DNA of 64,000 nucleotides from the NCBI GenBank assembly GCA_965656535.1, contig CBFHKX010000009.1, positions 1 through 64,000 on the forward strand, in the 5' to 3' direction. The stretch comes from Lishizhenia sp965656535 (GTDB taxonomy: Bacteria; Bacteroidota; Bacteroidia; Flavobacteriales_D; Crocinitomicaceae). Of this stretch, positions 7,566 to 16,900 are shown piece after piece (the first letter of the stretch is position 1; each line of letters opens with the position of its first letter). Both the position numbers and the translations under genes were made by a program. The notes under the pieces were generated by a model, which ran no database searches, had not been told where the DNA came from, and saw nothing but the letters and a program-made list of their open reading frames with translations.

Positions 7566-9973
7566 GATTAGTATTTACGGTCATATTACTTTTTATATAT
7601 GCAGCTTTTGGGATAGCTCAAACAGTTGAAGGTCGGGTTGTAGACAGTAAAACAAACGCCGTAATCCAATTATTAGTAAAAGTTGAAAACATAAATACCC
7701 AAGAGATTTCGGGTTTAGATACATTAGGGAAATTCTCTATCAAAGCAAAGAAACACCATGTTTTACGGATTACCTGCTTAGATTATGATACACTTCAATT
7801 AAAAGCAAATAGTGTAGAGGAGTTCAAAGTAATAAAATTAAAGCCCAGCTTTTTAAATTTTGATGGGATTGACATTCTTGCCAAACGTTACGAAGACTTT
7901 GGTATTACACTTGCACCCATCGTAACCAAAACAAGAATTAATTACGGTAAAGGAGAACTGATTTTACTAAAAGGTACCTCAGGAGCACAATCTAAAGGAA
8001 ACCCTAGAGAAATGTTTGCCAAAGTACCGGGTTTAAATATCTGGGAGAGTGATGGAGCTGGAATTCAGATTGGAATTGGAGGAAGAGGGCTAAGTCCAAA
8101 TAGAACAGCAAATTTTAATACGCGCCAAAATGGATACGACATTAGTGCAGACGCACTAGGATATCCTGAAAGTTACTACACACCTCCAATAGAAGCATTA
8201 GAAGCCATTCAGATTACGCGGGGTAGTGCATCTTTACAATTTGGTACGCAGTTTGGCGGATTATTAAACTTTAAAATAAAGGAAGCTCATAGAGATCGTT
8301 TGTTTAGCTTAACGTCTAGACTTACGGGTGGCTCTTACGGTTATTTGGGTACGTTTAATAGAGTTGAAGGAGGTAAAGGTCGATTTTTTTATCAATTTTA
8401 TCATCAGTATAAAAAGGGAGATGGATATAGACCAAACGGAGAATTTGATCAGCATCAAGCTTTTGCTCAAATCGGTTATAACCTTTCAGATAAAATGGTT
8501 TGGAAACTCGAGTATACGAAGATGACCTATAATGCGCAACAATCAGGAGGTTTAACAGATTTTCAATTCAACAAAGATCCTTTACAGAGTAATAGAGAAA
8601 GAAATTGGTTTCGCGTAGATTGGAACTTATTAGCAACACACTTTGATTATAGTATTAACGATAAAACGCACCTTAACATCAGAGCTTTTGGTATGTTGTC
8701 AGAAAGGCAATCACTCGGTTTTTTGGGTAAAATAAATCAGAGTGATATAGGAGGGAAAAGACAGTTGATTAGTGGAGATTTTAGAAATGTTGGTGCCGAA
8801 ATAAGGTATTTAAAAAAGTACGATTTACAAACGAAATCCAAAACAATAAATGGAGCGTTTCTATTTGGAGGTCGATATTATCAAGGTAATACGTTATCGC
8901 AGCAAGGTTTAGCAAGCGAGGGTCGAGATGCAGATTTCAATTTTTTGAATAATGCAGAGCCAGAAAATTCGAGCTTTAACTTTCCTTCACAAAATATTGC
9001 ATTTTTTGCAGACCATGTACTTTTTATAAATGGCTTTGCAATTAATGCGGGGTTGCGTTATGATCATATTTCTAGCGCATCTGATGGATATTATTTTCGA
9101 TATAATTTGCATCCTATTCTAGGAGATACACTAGATGTGTTTAAAATAAACGACAGTAGATCGACGCCAAGAAATGTCTTGCTTGGAGGAGTAGGTGTGA
9201 GTTATGGATTAAAAAACAACAATAGAATATATATAAATGCTAGTCAGAATTACCGCGCTATCAATTTTAACGATATTAGAATTAATAATCCAAATGTAAT
9301 TATCGATTCCTTAATAAAGGACGAGTATGGTGCTACATTTGAAGTGGGTTACCGTGGTTTGGTAGAAAACTTCTTATTTTTTGATGTTGGTACATTTTAT
9401 ATATTTTACGGAGATAAAATTGGTTTAGCTACGCAAGGAATAAAGAAAATAAGAACAAATATTGGAGATGCAGTAAACTATGGGGTTGAAGCTGTGGTTG
9501 AATTAGACTTTTTGAAGTTAAGGAACCGAGAGTCAAAGTATGGTTTAAGTCTGTTCGGTAACTTTGCCTTTATTCAAGCAAATTACATTCGATCTAAAGA
9601 ACCTAGTATAGAGGGCAGACAAGTAGAATACGTTGCACCAATAATTGCAAGAGGAGGATTGAAGTTTAAATCTGATAAGTTTAATGTGCAAATTCAAGGG
9701 AGTTATACAGACGAGCAGTTTTCGGATGCAACAAATGCAATACAGCCTTCTGGAGATGCAGTTATTGGATTGATACCGTCATATTTTGTAGCTGATATTT
9801 CGGCTGCTTATACAATAAATTCAGTTTTTAGAGTAGAGTCAGGCGTTAATAACGCACTTAATAATCAGTATTTTACAAGACGTGCCACGGCTTATCCTGG
9901 ACCAGGAATTATTCCTGCAGATGGTATTAGTTTTTATTTTACCTTACAGGTCAATTTAAAATCCAAAAAATAA
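7562..9973 (+). CDS. TonB-dependent outer-membrane receptor (FecA-like)
   Basis: An 803-residue outer-membrane receptor. Order: signal peptide (1-19), carboxypeptidase-regulatory-like domain (about 20-95, starting VEGRVVDSKTNAV), plug domain with the VPGLNIWESDGAG, IGGRGLSPNRT and ITRGSASLQFG motifs (about 135-240), then a 22-strand-type beta barrel ending in aromatic YFTLQVNLKSKK. FecA-like receptors import ferric chelates using TonB-ExbBD energy; the imelysin and DUF4856 neighbours support a metal substrate, but the ligand is not determined. Its ATG overlaps the stop of the carboxylase-like gene. The kinase-like frame begins inside its 3' end, with no gap. Confidence 0.92.
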   Translation: MRLVFTVILLFIYAAFGIAQTVEGRVVDSKTNAVIQLLVKVENINTQEISGLDTLGKFSIKAKKHHVLRITCLDYDTLQLKANSVEEFKVIKLKPSFLNFDGIDILAKRYEDFGITLAPIVTKTRINYGKGELILLKGTSGAQSKGNPREMFAKVPGLNIWESDGAGIQIGIGGRGLSPNRTANFNTRQNGYDISADALGYPESYYTPPIEALEAIQITRGSASLQFGTQFGGLLNFKIKEAHRDRLFSLTSRLTGGSYGYLGTFNRVEGGKGRFFYQFYHQYKKGDGYRPNGEFDQHQAFAQIGYNLSDKMVWKLEYTKMTYNAQQSGGLTDFQFNKDPLQSNRERNWFRVDWNLLATHFDYSINDKTHLNIRAFGMLSERQSLGFLGKINQSDIGGKRQLISGDFRNVGAEIRYLKKYDLQTKSKTINGAFLFGGRYYQGNTLSQQGLASEGRDADFNFLNNAEPENSSFNFPSQNIAFFADHVLFINGFAINAGLRYDHISSASDGYYFRYNLHPILGDTLDVFKINDSRSTPRNVLLGGVGVSYGLKNNNRIYINASQNYRAINFNDIRINNPNVIIDSLIKDEYGATFEVGYRGLVENFLFFDVGTFYIFYGDKIGLATQGIKKIRTNIGDAVNYGVEAVVELDFLKLRNRESKYGLSLFGNFAFIQANYIRSKEPSIEGRQVEYVAPIIARGGLKFKSDKFNVQIQGSYTDEQFSDATNAIQPSGDAVIGLIPSYFVADISAAYTINSVFRVESGVNNALNNQYFTRRATAYPGPGIIPADGISFYFTLQVNLKSKK

Positions 9974-10064
9974 AATCGAACAGGTACAACACTATAGGTT
10001 AGTTTCTGAAATTGACAAGAAGTATAAAAAGAAATTTGGAGTAACTTGGCGGGCAGTTGATGAA

Positions 10065-10859
10065 TTGACCAATCTACCAGTAATTGTAAAAAAGGTCATT
10101 AAGTCGGAAGAAAATTACAGAGCCATTCAACAAATAAAGTCAGAAGCACAGTTCAGCTTTAGCTCACCGTTTTTACAATCTAGCCTTGCATTGATTGAAA
10201 AGCCAACATGCTTTTTTTTAGTTAAAGAATATTTTGAAGGTATACCGTTATTAAAGCATTGGGAAACCCTAAAAAGAAACGATAAACTTAACTGCCTTAA
10301 AGACTTTGTTTACCAAACATTGCCAGTGTTTGATGCGCTTAAGAAAGCGAATGTGGTGCATGCCGACATTAAACCCTCTAACTTAATTGTTACGCAGGGC
10401 AATACAGGTGCTATTGAAACCGTGAAATTAATTGATTTTGGTTTGTCATTTTACACCGATAATATTCCGAATAGACAAACTCTTTTTCCACTTGGTTTTA
10501 GCGCACCAGAACTCATATTAAATAGGTTAAAACTAGTTAATCACTCAACTGATCTGTATGCATTTGGTATTGTTTTGTTCTATTTATTAGAAGGTCGCAT
10601 TCCTAATTTAAATGCCAATCCAATAATTGCTACCAACTTACAAATTACAGTTTCACTACCAGAGTTACAGTGGAGATATAGGCGGGTTTATCCATTATTA
10701 GAAAGACTTACGCATAAAGCAAATTTTAAAATTCCACCAAATCGATTAGATTCTCAAAAAGTAGATCTTATTTTATCCGAAGCCATGAGCAGACGTTTTC
10801 AGTCTTTGGACGCGTTTTATCTTGAATTGATAGCAGTAGGAGAAAAAAAATGGTTCTAG
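10065..10859 (+). CDS. Hanks-type serine/threonine protein kinase-like protein
   Basis: Kinase-fold protein of at least 264 residues from a TTG codon at 10065. Visible motifs: invariant Lys in VIVKKVI, KSEAQF (helix C Glu), catalytic loop HADIKPSN (HRD Arg replaced by Ala), LIDFGLS (DFG) and SAPELIL (APE), then STDLYAFGIVLFYLLEG. The start is doubtful. The same frame is open upstream to 9960 and encodes plausible N-lobe sequence (HYRLVSEIDKKYKKKFGVTW), yet it has no ATG, GTG or TTG there; only ATC (9975) or ATT (10011) exist. The gene therefore probably begins about 9975 with a rare start directly after the receptor stop. Its substrate is unknown; membership of the uptake operon is inferred from spacing. 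Confidence 0.75.
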   Translation: MTNLPVIVKKVIKSEENYRAIQQIKSEAQFSFSSPFLQSSLALIEKPTCFFLVKEYFEGIPLLKHWETLKRNDKLNCLKDFVYQTLPVFDALKKANVVHADIKPSNLIVTQGNTGAIETVKLIDFGLSFYTDNIPNRQTLFPLGFSAPELILNRLKLVNHSTDLYAFGIVLFYLLEGRIPNLNANPIIATNLQITVSLPELQWRYRRVYPLLERLTHKANFKIPPNRLDSQKVDLILSEAMSRRFQSLDAFYLELIAVGEKKWF

Positions 10860-11461
10860 AAAATGTCAAAACGATATCCAGCATTTACTGTAAAGAAAAA
10901 CCCAGGTAAAGCAGGATCAGCACCAATTACAGGGAATACAATTAAATCAAAACCAGCATCTATAAATACAGCACTCCTGTAAGGTAATTGGTATTTAAAA
11001 CCTAAATATCCGTAAACAGAACCTAGAATAGCATAACCTCTTGTATCTGGTTCTTGACTATCTGGTAAGTTATTTTGTACACGATATGTGTTTACCGTAC
11101 CCTTTAAATTCACACCTCCGTACATGGCCGGACCAACATCGTAGGTGTTAAAGAAGTATCTACGCGTTCCTGCATCAAAAGAAAATATATTGTCTTTTAT
11201 TGTGTTTTGTATAAATTCATCCGTTTCAGAAACATAAATTTCTGGACCATTATTCGTAGTTCTAGGTGCAAAAACGGTCAGTTTTCCTATAAAAGTTTGA
11301 TTTTCGGTATTTGGAAATTCACCTGAAATGTTTAGTCCTGGCGACCATTGTCCGTTGAACTCCAAGGTGTTTAACATGCTTAGTCCACCTCCAATACTGT
11401 ATTGCGCAAAAGATCCTAAAGTAAAAGTGAATATAAAAATATATGAAATAATGTGTTTCAT
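10856..11461 (-). CDS. outer-membrane beta-barrel protein
   Basis: A 201-residue exported protein with a clear signal peptide (MKHIISYIFIFTFTLGSFAQ) and a beta-rich mature part with alternating hydrophobic strands, ending in the aromatic C-terminal segment NAGYRFDIF typical of outer-membrane barrels. No named family is recognised. The start at 11461 is chosen over an in-frame ATG 42 bases upstream because the signal peptide begins there and the longer form would overlap tag. It follows tag by 5 bases, so co-transcription is likely; its stop overlaps the kinase stop on the opposite strand by 4 bases. Confidence 0.7.
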   Translation of the reverse strand: MKHIISYIFIFTFTLGSFAQYSIGGGLSMLNTLEFNGQWSPGLNISGEFPNTENQTFIGKLTVFAPRTTNNGPEIYVSETDEFIQNTIKDNIFSFDAGTRRYFFNTYDVGPAMYGGVNLKGTVNTYRVQNNLPDSQEPDTRGYAILGSVYGYLGFKYQLPYRSAVFIDAGFDLIVFPVIGADPALPGFFFTVNAGYRFDIF

Positions 11462-11466
11462 TTTAA

Positions 11467-12009
11467 TTATTGTGTTATTGCTGTTTTTTTGTGTGTCGGA
11501 CAATTAATATCGTGTGCTCCTTCTAAATAACCTGTACTCATCAGAAATTCACTTGTAATTTCCCCGCCTGTAAATTTAAACGTTTCTTTGAAAAGAACTA
11601 CCCATTCTGCTTTGGTGTATTCTTTATGTTTATCTAACCAGTTTTTGAAAGACCCAAATTTATTCTGTAAACTCAAAATTTGATTTGCGTTAAATATTGC
11701 AGCATTAATTTTGAGTTTATTTCTTACAATTCCTTTGTCGTTCATAAGTCGCGATACATCAGCGTCTGTATAATTAGCAACACGTGTTACATCAAAATTG
11801 TTGTATGCTTTGTAAAAATTATTCTTTTTTAACAGAATTGTGTTCCAGCTTAAACCAGCCTGATTTATTTCTAATATAAGTCGAGCAAACAAAGCACTAT
11901 CGTCAACTACAGAAAAGCCATATTCAGTATCGTGATAATCGCGATGCGGGTTTCCTTTTTCTTTGTTCAAGGCATATTTGCAGTAAGGATGAAGTATTTC
12001 TTCTGACAC
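11467..12009 (-). CDS. tag: DNA-3-methyladenine glycosylase I
   Basis: A 180-residue cytoplasmic base-excision repair enzyme that removes 3-methyladenine from DNA. Family marks: N-terminal Cys (YCKYAL, Cys10) and the following YHDTEYG, the QAGLSWNTILLKK segment around residue 50 (active-site region with the aromatic base-stacking residue and Glu), and a C-terminal GAHDINCPTHKK that supplies the second His/Cys pair of the structural zinc site. Length agrees with the family (about 180-190). It is the first gene of a minus-strand pair with the barrel protein and is divergent from the PaaY-like gene. Confidence 0.92.
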   Translation of the reverse strand: MSEEILHPYCKYALNKEKGNPHRDYHDTEYGFSVVDDSALFARLILEINQAGLSWNTILLKKNNFYKAYNNFDVTRVANYTDADVSRLMNDKGIVRNKLKINAAIFNANQILSLQNKFGSFKNWLDKHKEYTKAEWVVLFKETFKFTGGEITSEFLMSTGYLEGAHDINCPTHKKTAITQ

Positions 12010-12050
12010 TTTCTTTCAGTTTGATTAAATTTACGAAAAATAAATAGAGT

Positions 12051-12653
12051 ATGCCAAATATCTTTGAATTCAACGGTTTGAAGCCAGTTATTGCAGCAAG
12101 TAGTTTTATACATCCAAACGCTACAGTTACAGGAAATGTGTTTATAGGTGAAGATGTTTATGTTGGTCCGGGTGCTGCCATAAGAGGTGATTGGGGTAAA
12201 ATTGTGATAGAGGATGGTTGTAATGTACAAGAGAATAGTACAATTCACATGTTTCCAGGCACTACTACCTTACTCAAAAAAGGAGCGCATATTGGACATG
12301 GAGCAATTATACATGGCGGAACCATTGGCGAAAATAGTTTAATTGGTATGAATGCTGTTGTAATGGATGATGTGATTATAGAAGATGAATGTATTATTGG
12401 AGCCCTTTGCTTTGTGCCCGGTAAAATGCACGTAGAAAAAAGGAGCTTGATGGTTGGTAATCCCGCTAAGAAAATAAAAACGGTTTCAGATGAGATGATC
12501 GCTTGGAAATCTAAAGGAACAGCTTTGTATCAATCTTTGCCTAAAGCGTGTTATGAAACATTAAAACCATGCGAACCCTTGAGAGTTGCAGAAGAAAATA
12601 GGCCAAGTCAAGAACAGCTATTTCAAACCTGGGAAAAAATTAAGAAGGCATAA
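12051..12653 (+). CDS. PaaY-like gamma-carbonic-anhydrase-fold hexapeptide protein
   Basis: A 200-residue left-handed beta-helix protein built of hexapeptide repeats. The zinc-ligand histidines of the gamma-carbonic anhydrase superfamily are visible in NSTIHMFPG and GAHIGHGAIIHGG. The C-terminal WKSKGTALYQSLPKACYETL and CEPLR closely follow the tail of PaaY, a thioesterase that hydrolyses hydroxyphenylacetyl-CoA. PaaY-like is therefore a better name than generic acetyltransferase; no acetyl-CoA site is evident. It is alone between the divergent tag gene and ilvE, and no paa catabolic genes are in the window, so the physiological substrate is open. Confidence 0.8.
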   Translation: MPNIFEFNGLKPVIAASSFIHPNATVTGNVFIGEDVYVGPGAAIRGDWGKIVIEDGCNVQENSTIHMFPGTTTLLKKGAHIGHGAIIHGGTIGENSLIGMNAVVMDDVIIEDECIIGALCFVPGKMHVEKRSLMVGNPAKKIKTVSDEMIAWKSKGTALYQSLPKACYETLKPCEPLRVAEENRPSQEQLFQTWEKIKKA

Positions 12654-12732
12654 GGCGAGCACCAATTTTATTGCCATTTGATGTGTATCGTGTTTTTGTC
12701 TTTATTCGCAAATTCAATCATTAAAAATTGAG

Positions 12733-12740
12733 TATATTTG
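12733..12740 (+). promoter_or_regulatory. -7 promoter element of ilvE
   Basis: TATATTTG matches TAnnTTTG exactly, 18 bases before the ilvE ATG. No convincing -33 TTG was found at the right spacing. Its position rules out the TTG at 12738 as the translation start. Confidence 0.5.
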
Positions 12741-12758
12741 CAAATTGAAAACAGACAT

Positions 12759-13829
12759 ATGGATACTTCAGGATTAAACATAAAAATAGAACGAACTACA
12801 AATTCAAAATTGTCATCAATAGATTGGGACAACTTACCATTTGGAAAAGTTTTTTCTGATCACATGTTAGTAATGGATTATAAAGATGGAGAGTGGAAAG
12901 AGCCAAAAATTGAGGCTTTTGAAAACTTGAGCATACATCCTGCTACTTCTGCTATTCATTACGGACAATCTATTTTTGAAGGTCTAAAAGCCTATAGAAG
13001 AGACGACGGAAACATCGCTATTTTTAGGCCAGATATGAATGCAAAGCGTTTCGTTGAATCTTGCGAGCGTATGTGCATGCCAGTTATTCCCGAGGATGTT
13101 TTTGTGAAATTGGTTGGTGCACTAATTAAAGAAGATAGTGAGTGGTGTCCTAAAAAAGAAGGGTATTCACTTTACATTCGTCCATTTTTATTTGGAACGG
13201 ATGACTACATAGGGATTAAACCATCAGATACGTATAAATTTATCATTTTTACATGTCCGGTTGGAGCGTATTACTCTGAACCGCTTAATGTTAAGATCGA
13301 AGAGAAATATACCCGAGCGTCTGAGGGTGGAGTTGGAAGAGCCAAAACAGCAGGAAATTATGCTGCCTCACTATATCCAGCAAAACTTGGAAAAGAAGCC
13401 GGATACCACCAATTAGTTTGGACAGACGGTAAGGAGCATAAGTATATTGAAGAATCTGGTACTATGAATATTATGTTTGTTATAGATGGTAAGTTGATTA
13501 CGCCTTCTGAAGATTCAGATACCATTTTACGAGGAATTACCAAAAGAACTGTTGTAGAAGTTGCTCAATCTTGGGGTATGGAGGTTGAAGAAAGAAAAAT
13601 TACGGTGGATGAAATCATTGCAGCAATAAAAGCGGGTAGATTAACCGAAGCGTTTGGAGCAGGAACAGCTGCAACAATTGCTCAGATTAAAACGATTGGC
13701 TTTAGAGATGAAAAATTTGAGCTTCCCGCAGTTGAAAATAGAGAATTCTCCAATAAAGTGTATACATATTTAGAAAAAGTAAAACGCGGAAAGGTTGAAG
13801 ATCCAAATAACTGGGTGTTTAGCGTTTAA
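12759..13829 (+). CDS. ilvE: branched-chain amino acid aminotransferase
   Basis: A 356-residue fold-type IV PLP enzyme that interconverts branched-chain amino acids and their 2-oxo acids. Motifs: HYGQSIFEGLKAYRR near residue 70, KTAGNYAASLYPAK near 200 (containing the Schiff-base Lys), EESGTMNIMFV near 235 and EAFGAGTAATIAQI near 300. Length and sequence match the eukaryote-like class II BCAT widespread in Bacteroidota. The start is the ATG at 12759; an in-frame TTG seven codons upstream overlaps the -7 promoter element. It is monocistronic and followed by a strong terminator. Confidence 0.95.
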   Translation: MDTSGLNIKIERTTNSKLSSIDWDNLPFGKVFSDHMLVMDYKDGEWKEPKIEAFENLSIHPATSAIHYGQSIFEGLKAYRRDDGNIAIFRPDMNAKRFVESCERMCMPVIPEDVFVKLVGALIKEDSEWCPKKEGYSLYIRPFLFGTDDYIGIKPSDTYKFIIFTCPVGAYYSEPLNVKIEEKYTRASEGGVGRAKTAGNYAASLYPAKLGKEAGYHQLVWTDGKEHKYIEESGTMNIMFVIDGKLITPSEDSDTILRGITKRTVVEVAQSWGMEVEERKITVDEIIAAIKAGRLTEAFGAGTAATIAQIKTIGFRDEKFELPAVENREFSNKVYTYLEKVKRGKVEDPNNWVFSV

Positions 13830-13847
13830 GAAAATAATAATAAGTAA

Positions 13848-13876
13848 AAAAAGACCGAGTTTGCTCGGTCTTTTTT
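13848..13876 (+). terminator. rho-independent terminator after ilvE
   Basis: A perfect 12-bp stem (AAAAAGACCGAG / CTCGGTCTTTTT) with a 4-base TTTG loop ends in a T-run, 18 bases after the ilvE stop. Confidence 0.9.
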
Positions 13877-13929
13877 ATGTGCTTTACTTTTGTAAATCTA
13901 TTACTTTTAACAGGCTTGTAAATCTTCAT

Positions 13930-13937
13930 TACCTTTG
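13930..13937 (+). promoter_or_regulatory. -7 promoter element of the tandem UvrA gene
   Basis: TACCTTTG matches TAnnTTTG and ends 6 bases before the ATG at 13944. It overlaps the TTG at 13935, so the TTG cannot be the start. The predicted mRNA would have almost no leader. Confidence 0.45.
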
Positions 13938-13943
13938 AATGAT

Positions 13944-16900
13944 ATGAATGAGAAGGAGAGCAGACATATTGAGATTATTAATGCTTCAGAAAATAACCTG
14001 AAAAATATTTCTTTAACTCTTCCGCACAACAAAATTATTGCAATAACAGGTGTTTCAGGATCAGGAAAATCTTCACTTGCGTTTAATGTAATAGCTCAAA
14101 TAGGACAAAAAAGATTTCTAGAAACTTTCTCAGAGTATACAAAAGCATACCTGGGTAAAGTAACGGATCCGAAAGTAGAACGGGTAAATGGAATAACCCC
14201 TGTTGTATCCATTGCTCAGAAAACATCAAATACAAATAGTAGATCAACCGTAGGAACTTTATTAGACATTTTCGATTACTTTAAAATTTTGTACTCACGG
14301 TTATCACCAGAAGAGCAAAATCTTTCGCGTTCACACTTTTCTTTCAACAATAAAGAAGGTGCTTGCCCACAGTGTAATGGATTAGGTTTAGAAGAGTTTA
14401 TTTCGGTTGGAAAATTGATCGAAAATCCCAACTTAACTCTAAGAGAGGGTGCACTTGTTCCTACACTTCCCAATGGATATATAGTTTACTCGCAGGTAAC
14501 AGTTGAGGTATTAAATGAGGTTTGTAAGGCGCATGGATTTTCAGTTGACATTGCTTGGAATAAACTCACGAAAAGTCAAAAAGACGTCATATTGTTCGGA
14601 AGCGAAAAATTAAAAGTACCTTTTGGAAAACATAGTTTAGAGTCGCGCTTAAAATGGACAGGTATAAAAGCGAAACCCAGAGAAAAAGAGTTTTACAAGG
14701 GAATGTTACCTACGATGAATGATATTTTAAGGAGAGATAGAAACAAAAATATTCTTCGGTTTGTGGAAGCGAAAACATGTGCGAAATGTCAAGGTAAACG
14801 TTACAATAATATCATATTACAACAAGAACTTAACGGTATAACATGGGATAAAATAGTACAATGCTGCTTTGTAGATCTGCTTCCACTAATTCAAAGTTGT
14901 AAATGGAAACCTGAGGAAGCGAATATTGTATTACCGTTTGTAAACAAAATTACTGAAACCTTAGAAACCGCCTTGGCCTTAGGTTTAGGGCATCTTTCCT
15001 TTCAACGTGCCTCAGAAACGTTGTCAGGAGGAGAATTACAACGGCTAAGAACTTTAAATCAGGTAACTTCAAATTTAAGTGGTTTAACTTATGTGTTTGA
15101 CGAACCTTCTATTGGGTTGCATCCCGCGCAAAATAATGCGATGATTGAAGTTTTTAAACGTCTTAAGCGCAATGGAAATACTGTAATTGTTGTAGAGCAC
15201 GATTTAAAAACAATAGCTCAGGCAGATTGGATAGTTGAAATCGGTCCATTAGCAGGTAAAACTGGTGGAGAAGTTGTGTTTAACGGACCAACAACTCGGT
15301 TTATTCAACAAAATCCTGAACAAATTCAAAGTCAGACCTTAAAAGCCTTATTTGACAAAGAAGTAAGGGAAACGAAGTCTTTGAAAAACTCAAAATTCCT
15401 AGAACTATTTGGTTGTAATAAAAATAACCTAAAGCAAATCGATGTTCAATTTTTGAAAAATGGATTGAACTGCGTAGCTGGAGTTTCGGGCGCTGGAAAA
15501 TCAACCCTAATACTTCAAAGCTTGGTTCCAGTTCTATTGAATAAAGAAGTTAATGCAGCTTTTTCTGAATTAACAAATGCGCAAGACCTAAAAAAAGTAG
15601 TTGTTGTTGATCAAAAACCGATTGGTAGAACATCAAGAAGTAACCCCGCAACCTATACAAAATTAGCGGATAAAATACGCGATGTTTTTAGTCAAACACA
15701 AGAAGCGAAAGCTGCTGGCTTCAAAAAGTCTAACTTTTCTTTTAATACAAAAGGTGGTAGGTGCGAAAAATGTTTGGGCACAGGAGAAGTTGAGATTGGT
15801 ATGCATTTTTTAAGTAATGTTCGCGTACCTTGTGATACCTGCAATGGAAAACGATTTAAGAAAGAGGTGCTAGAAATAAAGTATAATGGATATTCTATAT
15901 CAGATGTTTATCGTCTTAGTGTAGATGAGGCAATTGAGGTGTTTAACGAGGAACAGTCAATTTTAACTTTTCTGCATCTTTTACAAGATATTGGGTTAGG
16001 TTATTTAAGTCTTGGTCAATCAAGTACAACTTTATCTGGAGGAGAAGCGCAACGTGTTAAGTTGGTAAGCGAGTTGCATAAACAGACTAATGAGAAAGTG
16101 GTGTATGTTTTAGATGAGCCAAGTGTAGGATTACATCAATTCGACTTAAAGAAGTTAATCGCTATTTTGAAAAAATTAGTTGATAAGGGTAATACAGTAA
16201 TTTGTATCACACACAATACATATTTGATTAAGCAGGCAGACTATATTTTAGAGTTAGGGCCAGGAGCTGGTGAAGAGGGCGGACGTATTATTGCAAATGG
16301 GAGTGTTGAAGAGATAAAAAAGACAGCAGATTCTAAAATCCGACCCTTTTTAAATGAGTTAGTATTTCCAAGTAAAACAGAGAGTTATGCACTCTCAACT
16401 CAGCAAATGGAATGGGTAAATGTGCATACACATAATTTGAAGAATATAACCGTAACTTTTCCTAAATATAAACTAAACGTAATTACGGGTGTTTCAGGGT
16501 CTGGTAAAACGTCGTTTGCAATTCACACACTATTTTCTGAGGCGCAAAGTAGATATTCAGAGAGTCTTTCTAACCATGTAAGAGGAAAATTAAAATTAGG
16601 CAATCAAGCTTTATTTGATGAGGTTAATGGTTTAACGAGTGCAATTAAAATTGATAGAAAAACACCGAGAAAATCAGATTTTTCTACCGTTGGCACGTTA
16701 ACAGGTATTTACGATTCTTTTCGTTTATTATTTTCAAGAATGGCACAAGTAAAAGGGCTAGATTACAGTGCGAAAGACTATTCGTTTAATCAAAAATCGG
16801 GTGCTTGCTTAACCTGTGATGGCAAAGGTTTTGAGTTAAGAACCGACACAGAAAAATTAATCACAAATAAAACGTTAAGCGTTGAGAGTGGATTGTTTTT

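Noticed and set aside
7562..10859. Ribosomal frameshift fusing the TonB receptor to the kinase at the A-run before the receptor stop
   Set aside because: It would join an outer-membrane barrel to a cytoplasmic kinase, which is topologically implausible; a rare start codon explains the data better.
12051..12653. Maltose/galactoside acetyltransferase annotation for the hexapeptide protein
   Set aside because: The zinc-ligand histidines and the PaaY-type C-terminal tail fit the gamma-carbonic anhydrase/PaaY group instead.
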